64,000 nucleotides of DNA from Casuarina equisetifolia (lineage: Eukaryota > Streptophyta > Magnoliopsida > Fagales > Casuarinaceae). The notes below the pieces were generated by a model. That model saw only the letters and a list, made by a program, of their open reading frames with translations, made no database searches and was not told where the DNA came from. Shown in pieces: positions 38,355 through 49,957 of the stretch (position 1 is the stretch's first letter; each line of letters opens with the position of its first letter). The position numbers and the translations under genes were made by a program. The DNA is taken from NCBI GenBank assembly GCA_028551475.1, contig CM052359.1, positions 20,213,583-20,277,582 of the forward strand. The letters run 5' to 3'.

Positions 38355-38709
38355 TGTTGGTTTTCTAGTATCTTTTGACAATAGGGAGAAATGCATAACC
38401 CAACAAAACTAAATGGTTCTATATTTTCTTATATTGAAATAACAATTGAAACAACAGCTTAATGGCTCACAAACATAGCAACTTAAAGGCTCATAGACTC
38501 GACAACTTTAGGGTAAAACAAGAACTTTATAGAGCAACTCTTCTACATAGAAAGCAATAACTTAAAAATAACAACTCGTTGCTTACTTAGAAACACTCTA
38601 CTATCTTACTTATATAATACCTACCACTATTATCTATAGACAATTACCCACAAAAGAAATTATTTTTCTGCACATAATCCTCCACATTTTACTCCATTCA
38701 ACTCTAATA
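38355..38709 (-). repeat. 5' LTR of the old copia element
   Basis: Begins TGTTGG in window orientation, one base from the primer-binding site, and ends CTCTAATA. About 355 bases, shorter than its partner, which has an extra internal repeat of the ggctcacaaacata type. Confidence 0.82.
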
Positions 38710-39164
38710 AGTCCTTCCAGTGAAAAAAGTCTTGCATTGCTAACCTAGTTCCAAATTCTTGTCATTGTTAAAACATAACCTTTTTGACCTTCTTTCCATC
38801 CACTCTCCTAGTGATAATTTCTTACTAGATAAAACATATCATCTTTGACTCAAAGAGCTTCCCCTTGCCTTTTCAAACTAAATCATTATTCCTCTTGCTC
38901 ATTTGGTATTGTGTCTTACATAAACATGCAAGACATATTGCCAATAATAAAGTTAAAGGTTTGTTGGCCTATACATTTGTTATGGTCTTGATTTCCAGAA
39001 CTCATAACAAACTTGGTTTTCTCAAGCTTTCCACCTACAAACACAAAGGAATGTGGTTCTTCCCCCTTGTTCAAACACCCAATCCCAAATGTGTTTTCTT
39101 TAGTGGAAAAAGGGACCTCCTTAAAGATTTTTCTTGATTCAAATCTAGTTTTACATCTTGTATA

Positions 39165-39310
39165 GGCCGGCTTGTTAAAGGTGGGTGTTGTCTTACATTA
39201 AAAGCATAAGGATGGCCAATTAAGCTTATAAGTAATGAGATTTTCTCACTTAATGCCTTAAAATTTTGAGAAAGACTCTCACACTCTAATTGGCTCTTAT
39301 AAGAGATTCT
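39165..39310. repeat. LTR-like repeat scrap, copy 1
   Basis: Matches 55015-55190: ttaaaggtgggtgttgtc, cattaaaag, then acttataag-type and tgatgagattt-type blocks and gactctcacattcta-type end. This arrangement is common in terminal repeats of plant LTR elements. No internal region adjoins it. Confidence 0.55.
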
Positions 39311-42300
39311 TCATCCTAATTGTCTTAAAACCATAGGCTAGATTACATCACAATACAACTAACACATAAATAAGGATGGCAACTCGTGTTTAGCCCTTTG
39401 CCCCCTGACACACACACTTTCTCCCTCTCCTTTCAACGTTGCGTTTGTTTTCCAAGGCCTCAGGAACAGAACAATAACAGCATCCACGTAAATACTCTCT
39501 TTCGAAGCACCCCACTTGGTACTCTAGAGACAGTTTACCTTCTTGCAAAAGCTACATCGAGAATATGTCGTAGTATTCCCCCACCGTTCCTTTGTAAGTT
39601 CTCCGAAGAAGTTCTGAAAGCAAGTCAGACCATATCTCTCTGAAAGTCAGAAAACAACAGTATATAATTATTTTTATTCTTTAACATCCTTGTAAGCGGC
39701 CGCCTGGAGAAATAGCATCAAACGTCACAGTTTCCTTACTTTTAAGATAATGTTGGAACAAGCAGCTCAGGATGGACTCTTAAAGATTTTTAACGTGAGC
39801 AGATTGGCTACCTCGGGCAAATATGTAAAAAGCAAGCATGGCACAGCCTAAAGTCCCAACACAACAAATTCTTCTAAATGGCTGTCCAGCTTACAGCCTT
39901 TTCTTTTATTCTCGGAATCATGTTTTATCATAGTGCTGCTTGATATTTAAGAAGAAGCTCCAGAGTTTGACCATATTGTTGTTTGAGGCATGATAAGCTT
40001 TTTTTTATTAATATTATTATGGCCCAAATAATTGCTAAGACTATAGTTGTTAAGAAAATTAATTTTTTTTCTTGAAAGTTAACCTGTGGGAATGAAATAT
40101 GTACTTTATTTTAAAAATTATACTCTTCAAATTATTCTTAACCAACCCACAAGTGCACCTAAGGTTTGGAGTGCATTGCTGTTTTAATTGTTTGAAAATA
40201 CGAAAGGGTCTTCTGTTAATCAATTTCCCCTTCTTGTAGCTTCGATTGTAGAAGCTTCAACCATTCCTTTCCTTTCCAAAAGCTTTAATCTTGTTTTATT
40301 CTAGTTTCTGTTTTGTCATTATAAAGTTCCACGACACCTTTCCCTCTATCAACCATTGTTCCTTGCTTGTATCAAAAAGCGGGGAATCGCTCGTTATATA
40401 GTTGTTCAACACCCGTTCCTCTTGTTCTCTGTCGGACATGTATTACGACTCCAATCTGCGAATCTTTGTATGTAACTGTCAGAATATATTCATTATTCTT
40501 TGTTTTTTTCTTTATTTTTAGTGGAGAAGATATTTTTCTCTGTCTCTCTTTTCTTTTTTTTACTGTATTATTGTGAAGGCGATCTGCTTCTCACAAGTTT
40601 TAGATTAGTCGCTGTAGCATGTGAGCCCGTTTTCATTGGTGACTTTCTTGGGTTTTAAGATATAGTAACATGAATTCCCAATCTAGCAGTGCGAAATGGG
40701 TTTCTGATAAATCTTCTAAGTAAAAGATCTAAAGCGCAGATGCAATGAAGTTTCCTCATAAAAGTAGACCAAGGATAAGCCTGTCTTTCTCATCACTTTG
40801 GAACTGATGTTAACGCGGTTTCACTATACTACATAATTGTTTCTCTCTCTTATTTTGAGAAATTCCCGTTAACCAAACGCTTGTGGCACACTGTTGCTGA
40901 TGTTTTCTGTGTGATGGAGTTAATTGGCACCCTGTACCAAAGCCTTTTTTTGGGAGGTTTATTAAAACAAGAGGCACTGTCGAGATTTGTAGAAAATCAA
41001 GCCATGTGTAAAACGTTTGTGGTTTTGTGTTAATCAATGAATCAGTTTATAGGAAAAGCAAAGAACTGGGTGAAGGACAACCCAGCTCAAACCGGATAGA
41101 AGCTTTGAAAATTTTCAACTATACATCCATTCTTTATACAGGCAAAAGCTGCGCTTCCTTCCATTGAAAAGAAGGGTCTTCTGAGCATCCTCAGGCGGGT
41201 CGGAGTGGAGGAGACCTGCCCTCAGTCAGGCAACGAACATGCAGTTTCCTTTTGGTATCTGCACTGTAATCATGATGGAAGGGGAGGTCGTCTTTTCCTC
41301 TTCAAATCAATCTTTCTCTTTTACCATCCGCGGTGGCTGCCTCAAGTGTCATTTTCAATGGCATCTTACCACGCCAAGCCTCCATCTCCAATACTCGGCA
41401 TCTATCTGGTGATTGATAAAAGTTAAAAGACTCCAATCTCAAAGAAAGAGATGATAATATTGTTTACTGTTCGAAGGATTTCTCGACTCATTTACTGCCG
41501 GATTCAATGTTCCCAGGTGTCGGCCTTTGATTTTATTTTATTTTCTCAATTGAACTGATATTAAAATTTAATATATTAAAACAAAATAAAATCTAATAAT
41601 AATAAATCAAATTCCAAACCACAATGTCACTCCCTACTCATGACATCGTGGAATAACTGTTCTTATGATGTATAGAAAGACGCATCAACTAGCTCAAGCT
41701 GTGGGTTTAATGAAGCACAGAAGCAGATCCAAGAATTTGCTTCTGTTGACATATCCATTGGATGTTTTTTCGATTAATAAGGTGGAATCAGCTTCGATTC
41801 TATTTGGGTAGAGAGACAGCGGCGTCTTCCACATCCTGTTGCTCATAATTTGCTTTAAGCATTAGGATGGGCTTCGGAGAAGAGAGCCTCCAGTGTCAGA
41901 GGAGGGGTTACAGCATGCGATCAATTCTTCCCCCCAGTGTAGAATTATGGTCACCATTAGCAGCAGAGGCTGAAGAAGCTTTGGCTTTTTAAGTTGATGG
42001 TTTTGGCAGCATAGGGAATGTTTGCTGCCCAGTTAACCCACCCCACACCCAAACAGGAGCTCATGAACCAGAGGACTCTGATTCAACCCAAGTCCAATTT
42101 CTCGGATATTTACACTCCTAAGGCCTAATTTTGCACCACTTTCCCAATCTACTTCGAGATGACCGTCTTCCCAGCTTGAAAAAACGCACCAATTCACATC
42201 CGCAAAAACCAGATCTTAATCTCAAATCAAAGTTAAAATAAACTACTAATTGCTAGGACGCAAGTATAAGATGGCCTTACTCTAATTGTCTCAAGAAAAC

Positions 42301-42470
42301 TGGGGATAAGAAACAATTAAATCAAAGGGCATCTAAAATCCGACTTTGTAACTTTTTACAGCAACACAAAAGTGGGAAAAGAATGTAAAAGAAAGTCCAT
42401 AAATATATCATCGGAAAAAATACGCAATATCAAGGCAGATATGGTAATAATGATACCCACAGACCCTCGC
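39311..42470. other. Intergenic between retroelement nest and STOP-like gene, no gene seen
   Basis: Plus-strand frames at 39386-39643 and 41205-41426 have no recognisable family, and no consistent exon structure was found. The last few hundred bases before 42475 should hold the 3' UTR of the minus-strand zinc-finger gene. Confidence 0.45.
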
Positions 42471-42474
42471 TTAA

Positions 42475-43548
42475 TCATAAACCATGTAACCCAATCGGCG
42501 ACCCCAACACATCCTGAAAGCTAAAGCTTTCGATCGAGCCAAACCCATCGAATATCCCATCGAAGAACTCGTCAACCGAAAAACTCGCCGCCGCTAACTC
42601 ACTGTTCACCTCCATCGCAGGCGGCGCTACAGGGTCCGCGGGCCTCTCGTCCTCTAGACCGACCGCCGGCATGTGGCCCTCGAACAACGCCATGTGCCCA
42701 AACAGCTTGTCCTTGCGCGAGAAGCTTGTGCCGCATGTGCACCGCCACCTGGCCTCACCGCAGTGCTTCTGGTGGTTCTTCAGGTCGGCCACCACCGAGA
42801 AGCTCTTCTTGTTGCAGCGATTGCACGAGAAGAGCTTCGGGCAGTGGCTACGTTTAAAGTGGTTCTTCACGCAGATCACCGACTTTAACGGCCTGAACTT
42901 CTTGTGCTGCCTGTTCCGATTGCACCCCTCGTAGGGGCACGAGAACTTGGTCTTACGGCTAGGCTCCCCACACCCCCCGCCCGGCTTGGCCAAGGCCTCT
43001 GGGGTCTTGTACTCGTTACCGTGCGCTCTCATATGCATCCTCAGATTCGCATCGCGCTTGAACCCCTTTCCACATATCTCACAGAAGTGAATGTGCTCGG
43101 CGAGTAATTCCACCGCGTCCAGCTCCACAATCTCCGACTCGTCCAGCTCGCTGACCAGATCCTCTCTTTTCAATTCCTCGTCCATAGTCTCGACCTTCAA
43201 CGAACCCGAGGAATTGGCCGGGATTTTCGGAGGGGCCGTCGGGTTGGGTGGTGCGCGTTCGATAGGTTGCGTGCAGTCGAGGAGAGCGCTACCATTGACT
43301 ATGATCTGCTGGATGGCGGAGGCGATCTCCGAGGAGACCGCGTCCATCTGTTCCTGGCTCATCAGCTGGTTGCGGTTGACCGAGTCCGATAGGAAGTGCT
43401 GCAGGCAATCCATCCTCGTTCGGACCATGGAGAGGTTCCCTAGCGGGACCCGTGGGTCCGGGCCTCCGATCCCGACACGGCCGTGGTCGGACGCCGGCCT
43501 GGCGGAATTTTCCTCCGGCATCAGAAAAGATTGGGCGGTGTTGAACAT
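42475..43548 (-). CDS. C2H2 zinc-finger transcription factor, STOP1/STOP2 family
   Basis: Intronless gene for 357 residues. Nuclear regulators of this family (Arabidopsis STOP1 and STOP2, rice ART1) switch on genes for aluminium and low-pH tolerance. Four zinc fingers are visible: finger 1 with C156, C159, H172, H176 ([20 protein letters not shown]); finger 2 with C204, C209 and H230, a long C2HC-like finger; finger 3 with C242, C245, H259, C263; finger 4 with C270, C272, H285, H292. The N-terminus has [10 protein letters not shown], which aligns with the DPR-LSNLS block of STOP1, but the roughly 70 residues before it in STOP1 are missing. The length and this N-terminus fit STOP2 (about 370 residues) better. 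An acidic, aromatic C-terminus ([13 protein letters not shown]) may activate transcription. The region is clearly GC-richer than its surroundings. Confidence 0.92.
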   Translation of the reverse strand: MFNTAQSFLMPEENSARPASDHGRVGIGGPDPRVPLGNLSMVRTRMDCLQHFLSDSVNRNQLMSQEQMDAVSSEIASAIQQIIVNGSALLDCTQPIERAPPNPTAPPKIPANSSGSLKVETMDEELKREDLVSELDESEIVELDAVELLAEHIHFCEICGKGFKRDANLRMHMRAHGNEYKTPEALAKPGGGCGEPSRKTKFSCPYEGCNRNRQHKKFRPLKSVICVKNHFKRSHCPKLFSCNRCNKKSFSVVADLKNHQKHCGEARWRCTCGTSFSRKDKLFGHMALFEGHMPAVGLEDERPADPVAPPAMEVNSELAAASFSVDEFFDGIFDGFGSIESFSFQDVLGSPIGLHGL

Positions 43549-44547
43549 CTGAAAGGATTTGTGTTGCGGGCACGAAAAATGAAAGACTCAAGAGGGCTAC
43601 TGCGGTAGATCAGAACTAAATAGAAGAAAGAGGATGCCGTGACTTTAAGAGACTTGAAAATACTGAAAAATGAGTGCACACCAACACACGAAGCGAACGT
43701 GTGTTACACACTGGGCTGTGTCCACGTTGCATTCAGATTAACTAATCCTGACCGTTGAAAGTGGAACCTACGTCACGCAGTGGCTGTAGGGTAGCTGATG
43801 GTCTGGTCTGTTCGTAGTCATTCATTGGCCCCACTTAATCCGATTTTTATAATGGCTGGGGCGTGCTTATAGCAAGTCGCCTCCGCGAACTTCCGATAGC
43901 GCGGTCGCGGTCTCCCTGTGTGAAATAAGCCTTGACAAGTATCTCTTGCCTAACACCTAAACCACCCAAAATTAATCTCTGAAATCATTTTCTGGAATTT
44001 TTTAGGTCCAAGTTACTTACCTACTTAAAAACAAAACAATTTAAGAAAAGACAGTTTAAGAGAAAACAGACAAAGACGGAGCTGTCGGCGTGCTCGTTGC
44101 TCCACCCTTTGTGCATTCTGAGAGCCGTGGAATTAGATAAAGAGGAAACGGATCGACCAATAAAAAGTTCTTCCGTCGTTATATGTTGCGGTAAGTGGAG
44201 GAATGTGGACCCGCTTTGTCTTGACGTCCATTGTTACTACGAAGGGCGTTTCTTTATTCGAAAGTACGACGACCTAGATGACCAGAACGTGCATTCATTA
44301 TTGTTGTGTCAAGGGGATGCGTATCAAATTAAATATAAATTATATCTAGTAACGTGGTGCTTGTCAAGGGCTACTGTGTTCGTTGTTACTTCACTTACAA
44401 GAGCTACTAAATAATATTTGACATAATCTCCTAAAAAGTAGCAATCTTGCCAACAACGGTAGTTTTTACGAGTAATTTCACAAGTATTAAGAGGGTTATT
44501 GAACTCTTTTCTTTTGTGTAATATGTTGCCAGTTTGGATACGACAAG
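43549..44547 (-). promoter_or_regulatory. Upstream region of the STOP-like gene
   Basis: No gene is supported here. The bases directly before the start codon read cctttcag, which could be a splice acceptor for a 5' UTR intron, though no partner donor is obvious. A retrotransposon begins at 44548, so about 1 kb of original upstream DNA remains next to the gene. Confidence 0.4.
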
Positions 44548-44778
44548 TGTTGAATATTGAGTACACCGTGGGATGCATAATAACTCAGCAAAGGTGTATT
44601 GATAATCGGTAAAACAGGAGAATACAGATCTATTTGAGACCAGATACAACTTGAATGAATGAATCGTATGAAGACAATGAACAGTTAAAAGATATCTATT
44701 GTTGTACAGTACAGCTACATGAGGAGTTCTCATATTGCCCTTATCTACTTTATACGCGTCACACACACACTTTTAACA
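44548..44778 (-). repeat. 3' LTR of the young copia element
   Basis: 231 bases, TGTTGAAT to TTTTAACA in window orientation. It differs from its partner at 6 positions by my count (about 2.6 percent). Confidence 0.95.
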
Positions 44779-47700
44779 ACCCCCCCCAAGCTGGTGCTTC
44801 ATATAAGTCGTATGTTCCCAGCTTGCTAAGAAGAAAGTGGTGTTGTCATATTCCTAAAGCCTTGGTGAAGATATCTGCTAGTTGATCCTTGGTTGAAATG
44901 TGAGAAGTCCGAATGATGCCTCTTGCAATCTTTTCACGAATAAAATGGCAATCAATCTCTATATGCTTTGTCTTCTCATGGACTATAGGGTTCGCAGCTA
45001 TCTTCATTGCAGCTTCATTGTCACAAAATAAAGAGACAGGTCTTGGGCATGGCACTCGTAGATCATTTAATAAGCCTAATAGCCAAATTACCTCACAAGA
45101 AGTGGTGGCCATCGCTCGGTATTCAGCTTCTGTGGATGATCGCGAGACAGTGTTCTGTTTTTTGCATCGCCAAGAAACAAGGGAATCTCCAAGTTTGATA
45201 CAGAAACAAGTCACAGATCTCCTACTCATAGGGCATCTCCCATAATCAGAATCGCAATAAGCTTGTAAGTCTAGCTTACTATCAGATTGCATAAGTAGTC
45301 CCTGACCTGGAGAACGTTTAAGATACTTAACTATTTGAAGAGCTGCCTCTTGATGAGAAACCTTTGGAGTGTGCATGAACTGACTAAGGATCTGAACGGC
45401 ATAGCAAATATCAGGTCTAGTAATGGTGAGGTAGATTAGTTTCCCAATGAGGCGTTGGTAACTAGTGACATCTGTGATGGGAGGATCACTGTTATCTTCA
45501 AGTGTAGCATCATATTCTGGAGTAGTTAGTTTATGATTCTCCTCCATCGGTGTATCTGCAGGCTTGCATCCAGATAGTCCACATCCTGAAATGATTTCTA
45601 GAGTGTATTTCCTCTGATTAATTAAGATTCCAGGTTTGGAGTGAGCAAACTTAATTCCCAGAAAATATTTAACTAAACCAAGGTCCTTCATGTTGAACTT
45701 GGAGCGCAAATGATCTTTTAATTCTAATATCATGGCCTTATCTCCACTAGTAATAATCATGTCATCAACATATAAGAAAACTATAAGCAAATGTTTACCT
45801 ACAGTCTTGATGAAAAGGGAATAATCATGGTAGGAGTGTTGAAAGCCACTGTTGATCAGTACCTCTGTGAACTTGTGATTCCATTGTCTGGAAGCTTGCT
45901 TTAGACCATAAAGTGATTTTCTCAATCTACACACTTTGTTACCAGCTCTCTGACGAATCCCTTCTGGAACTCTCATATAAACCTCAGTGTCAAGATCACC
46001 TTGTAAAAAGGCATTTTGAACATCCATTTGGTGTAATTGCTAACCATGTCTAGCAGCAAGGATGGTCAAGATACGGACAGTGACCATTTTTCCAACATGG
46101 GCAAAAGTTTCTTGATAGTCAATACCTTCACGTTGACTGTAACCCTTTGCTACCAAGCGTGCCTTATAACGTTCCACACTCCCATCAACATTATACTTGA
46201 TCTTATATATTCATTTGCAGCCAATCGGGTGTCGACCTGCAGGCAAAGGAACTAGATCCCATGTATGGTTAGACTCTAATGCCCTAATCTCCTCAGTCAT
46301 GGCAGCACGCCATTTTGGGTCTTGTGCGGCTTCTTTATAGGTTTCAGGCTCAATAGTGACTGATATGGCAGCAATGAATTGTGTGTATTGAGGAGATAGT
46401 CGATGGTATGATAGGACATGGGAAATAGAATGGGCTGTGTGAGTATCTTGTGCAGATGAGATGTAATCTGTTGTCCAGATAAGAGGTCTATGTGTTCGGG
46501 TGGAACGACGTGGTGAAGTAGGAGGTGGTGGTCTGGGCACAAATGGTATAATGGTTGTGGTAGGATCAAAGGATATAGGTTCAACAGAAGATGGAGGAAT
46601 AAGGGTCTCAGGATGAATTGGACCTTGATCAAGAGGTGTGACAGAAGGAGAAGACGGTGAACTAGGACTCGACATCCCAATGTCATGTGATAAAAGTGAT
46701 GCATGTGTGTTTTGGTCGACTGGATTAAAGGCAATTTGTGCAAATGGAAAAGTAGTTTCATGAAAACCAACATCACGACTAGTAAGGAATTTACCCCCCT
46801 CTATGTCATAGAGTTGATATCCTTTCTGTGTGAAGGGATACCCCATGAATATGCATGCAATTGCCTTAGGACCAAATTTGTCACGTTGAGTGAGGTCAGT
46901 GGCATAACACAAACAACCGAAAACTCTAAGGTGATCTAGGGATGGAGGCTGACCAGATAATATCTCAAAAGGAGTTTTTCCTTTAAGCACCTAAGTGGGT
47001 GTTCTATTAATGAGATATGTGGCAGTAAGAACACATTCACCCCAAAAACGAATAGGTAAATGTGCTTGGAATTTTAATGCACGTGCCACATTAAAAATAT
47101 GACGATGTTTCCGTTCCACCACCCCATTCTGTTGAGGGGTGTACGGACAAGAACTCTCATGAATAATGCCAAAGGAGGCAAGAAATGATGTACATTCAGA
47201 ATTAAAAAAATCCAAGGCATTGTCAGTATGAATGCGGTGGATTTTGGTATGAAATTGAGTGGAAACCATAACTGAAAATAATTTCAAGGTGTCTAATGTC
47301 TCAGTTTTGGCCTTCATAAGGAAGGTCCAAGTGCCTCGAGAGAAATCATCAACAATGGTTAAGCAATATCGGGCACCTGAACGGGTAGGGGCCTTGTAAG
47401 GCCCCATATGTCCACATGAATCAACTCAAAAATGGCTTGAGTTGTAGTAGTACTAGAAGGAAAAAACGAACAGGTTTGTTTCGCCAATGGACATATGGAA
47501 CATGCTTTAATTGAGTCCAAAGAGTCTACATCAAGGTGATTAAACAACATACGCAAAGCAGAAATAGATGGGTGTCCCAAATGTTGATGCAAAATATTAC
47601 AATCCATGGAAGTTTGAATTTTGTTACATGAATTGTGAGAATCAAAAGATATTGCACTATCTATTACATGATCATGCCGAGGATGCGCCTTAAGGGACTC

Positions 47701-49721
47701 TAAGATGTAAAGGCCATGCTTCACACTACCCACTCCCATCACACTCCCAGTCCATAGGTCCTGAAAGATACATTGATCAGGTAAAAGGATGATGCGACTG
47801 TGATTATCATGAGTATATTTTCTAGCAGCCAACAGGTTAGCAGAAAAAATGGGAGAATATAAAACATCATTCAAATGATAATTGTTGTGGATAGTGACAT
47901 GGCCAGTATGTGTTATGGGAATGATTGCATCATTAGGTAACCGCACAGTTCTATGTTCATGCTCAATTGACCGAGGAGACTCTAAGCAGTTAAAGTTACC
48001 AGTTATATGATCACTAGCGCCTGAGTCTACAAGTCAAATAAAATTGGGAGAGTGTTTAGGAGAGTTACCGTGAGCATTAACCAACTTGTTGTATTGATCC
48101 GGAGTCAAAGTAGAACCACTGAAGTGATAGTCGCCACTGAAGTCTCCATCGCCACTAAGTTGATGTGCAGTTGCTTGCCGAGGACCTTTAGGCTTGCCCT
48201 TCTCTTTGGGTGGAAAATCGACAATGCGGAAGCACTTTTCCTTTTTGTGACCCAAGACACCACAATGGGAGCATTTAGTAAGAAAGAGGCAATCCTCCAT
48301 TTTATGCCCAATTTTGTTGCAGTGGGAGCAGATTTCACGTCGCTCTCCCGTGGATTTAGACCCAGACATAGCAGCTGCAGAGGTCTGATGGGTGTTGATG
48401 TTTGGATATATGACTGGCGGGCCAAAATAAGTGCCAGGTGGATAAAAAAAGGGTGCTGGGCTAGCATAGTTAGGTGCTAGCCCTGGGCCCGCAAAGTAGC
48501 CATGTGCGGAGCCCACTCCTGGGCTCACTTGATAATCATGAGGGGAGCCTGCATATAGCTCAGGCAGGGCTTGCCCGATAGGATGAGGAGCGGGTAGGGA
48601 TCCAGGGCCAAACCCGGGTGCACGACCCGCGGGTACTCCCAAGTTGTGTGTCGTTGCCCCCTTCGCAGAACGGACAGAAAAGCCAAAGGCATCGCCGGCA
48701 GGGGGAGTTGCACTGGACTTCCGGCGTTGCTTCTCTTCTCGGTGGACCATTTTAATGGCTTCATCCAAAGTGGGTTTAGGACGCATGTGGGAGATTTGTG
48801 AGCAAAGAGCACGGTAGGATTCATGGAGACCAAGGAGGAACTCCGTAAGCTGTCCTTCGTTCATATAGCACCGGAATTCATCTTGGGGTAACAAAGTGGG
48901 ATAGCAAAGAACAGTGTATGCCGACAAACGATCCCAAAGTTGTTCCAAGCGTAAGAGATACCCATCCACAGAATCAGATCCTTGAACAGTGGCATTAATT
49001 TGGCGTTTTACCTCAAGAATTTCATCACTGGTTGCAGAAGAGAAACGAGCAGTGACGTGTTTCCAAACTTCTCTGGCACGAGTAGCATATGTAAAGCGTC
49101 GATAAAGATCCGGGGCAAGTGAAGTCAGTAGCCAGGAGAGAACAACGCTGTTGCATCTCTCCCAGTGAGGATAGAAGGGAGAGGCTTCCGGTGGTTCCTC
49201 CATACTACCGTCAACAAGTTGGAATTTGTTTTTGCCGAGGAGTGCCATTTTCATGTCACGAGACCAGGAGGCGTAGTTGTCTTCCCCAACAAGTTTCTTG
49301 GGAACCAGTAAAATGCCAGTAGTCTCATTGGGTGCAAGGTATAAGGGATCACCGGGTTCCACCAAGGCCACATTGTGACCTGGAGTGGGAGCACGAGAAC
49401 GGCGACCACCACGGGGGGGTATGCCAAATCGATTTCCTCGAGGGTGGGGTTCATCATCACTGCTGTTGTTGGCCATTGTAGGGTGAGAGAAGGTGCAGGA
49501 CAGGTGTTTGTTAAAATGTCCAAGTGGCAGAAGGACACAAGGAAAGGAGATAATGTGTAGAAATAAGCTGAATCAGATAATGGGTTGAAACGAGCTGAAT
49601 CAGGTGAATAATCGGGTTCAGATCAAGAGAAGAACTGAAGCCAGAAAAGAAAAAAAATAATGCAGCAGAAGAAAGATAATGAAGGCCGAACACAGGAATC
49701 AGGATTCTGGGCTCGATACCA

Positions 49722-49952
49722 TGTTGAATATTGAGTACACCATGGGATGCATAATAACTCAGCAAAGGTGTATTGATAATCGGTAAAACAAGAGAATACA
49801 GATCTGTTTGAGACCATATACAACTTGAATGAATGAATCGTATGAAGACAATGAACAGTTAAAAGATATCTATTGTTGTACAGTATAGCTACATGAGGAG
49901 TTCCCATATTGCCCTTATCTACTTTATACGCGTCACACACACACTTTTAACA
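49722..49952 (-). repeat. 5' LTR of the young copia element
   Basis: 231 bases with the same ends as 44548-44778 and no indels between the two. The primer-binding site ends at 49721, directly next to it. Confidence 0.95.
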
Positions 49953-49957
49953 ACAAG

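Larger units (their letters stand above)
32771..38709 (-). mobile_element. Old Ty1/copia retrotransposon fossil
   Basis: A full set of minus-strand copia parts lies between two LTRs: gag (about 37.9-38.28 kb), zinc knuckle (about 37.5 kb), integrase (about 35.3-36.8 kb), reverse transcriptase (about 34.1-34.6 kb) and RNase H (about 33.4-33.6 kb). The tRNA primer site TGGTATCAGAGCC (minus strand, 38341-38353) matches initiator methionine tRNA. Flanking agtct at 32766-32770 and agtcc at 38710-38714 look like a diverged target duplication. The copy is broken in many places and the LTRs differ clearly, so it is old. It also carries an insert at about 35640-36560. Confidence 0.85.
30825..39160 (-). 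mobile_element. Ty3/gypsy retrotransposon fossil, split by a copia element
   Basis: Minus-strand remnants follow gypsy order: gag zinc-knuckle region just above 38710, aspartic protease around 32560-32690, the protease-RT linker around 31800-31880 and reverse transcriptase around 30950-31450 (TIDELLDE-like and FVDD-region equivalents). RNase H, integrase and one side of the element are not found. The copia element at 32771-38709 lies between the gag and protease parts. The copy is very decayed, with many breaks in all regions, and is clearly ancient. Upper limit uncertain. Confidence 0.75.
44548..49952 (-). mobile_element. Young Ty1/copia retrotransposon, near full length
   Basis: An element of 5405 bases on the minus strand, bounded by 231-bp LTRs and flanked by a perfect 5-bp target duplication (acaag at 44543-44547 and 49953-49957). 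Parts in order: gag with a double zinc knuckle (about 48.0-49.5 kb), protease and pre-integrase region (about 47.4-48.0 kb), integrase (about 46.9-47.4 kb), reverse transcriptase (about 45.3-46.3 kb) and RNase H (about 44.85-45.25 kb). The primer site TGGTATCGAGCCC (minus strand) touches the LTR, and a G-rich polypurine tract abuts the other LTR. Structure is complete, but the coding part has about three or four breaks, so it is a recent fossil. Confidence 0.95.

Noticed and set aside
43091-43552. 153-codon plus-strand frame
   Set aside because: It is the antisense of the STOP-like coding region; the GC-rich codon use keeps the opposite strand open.
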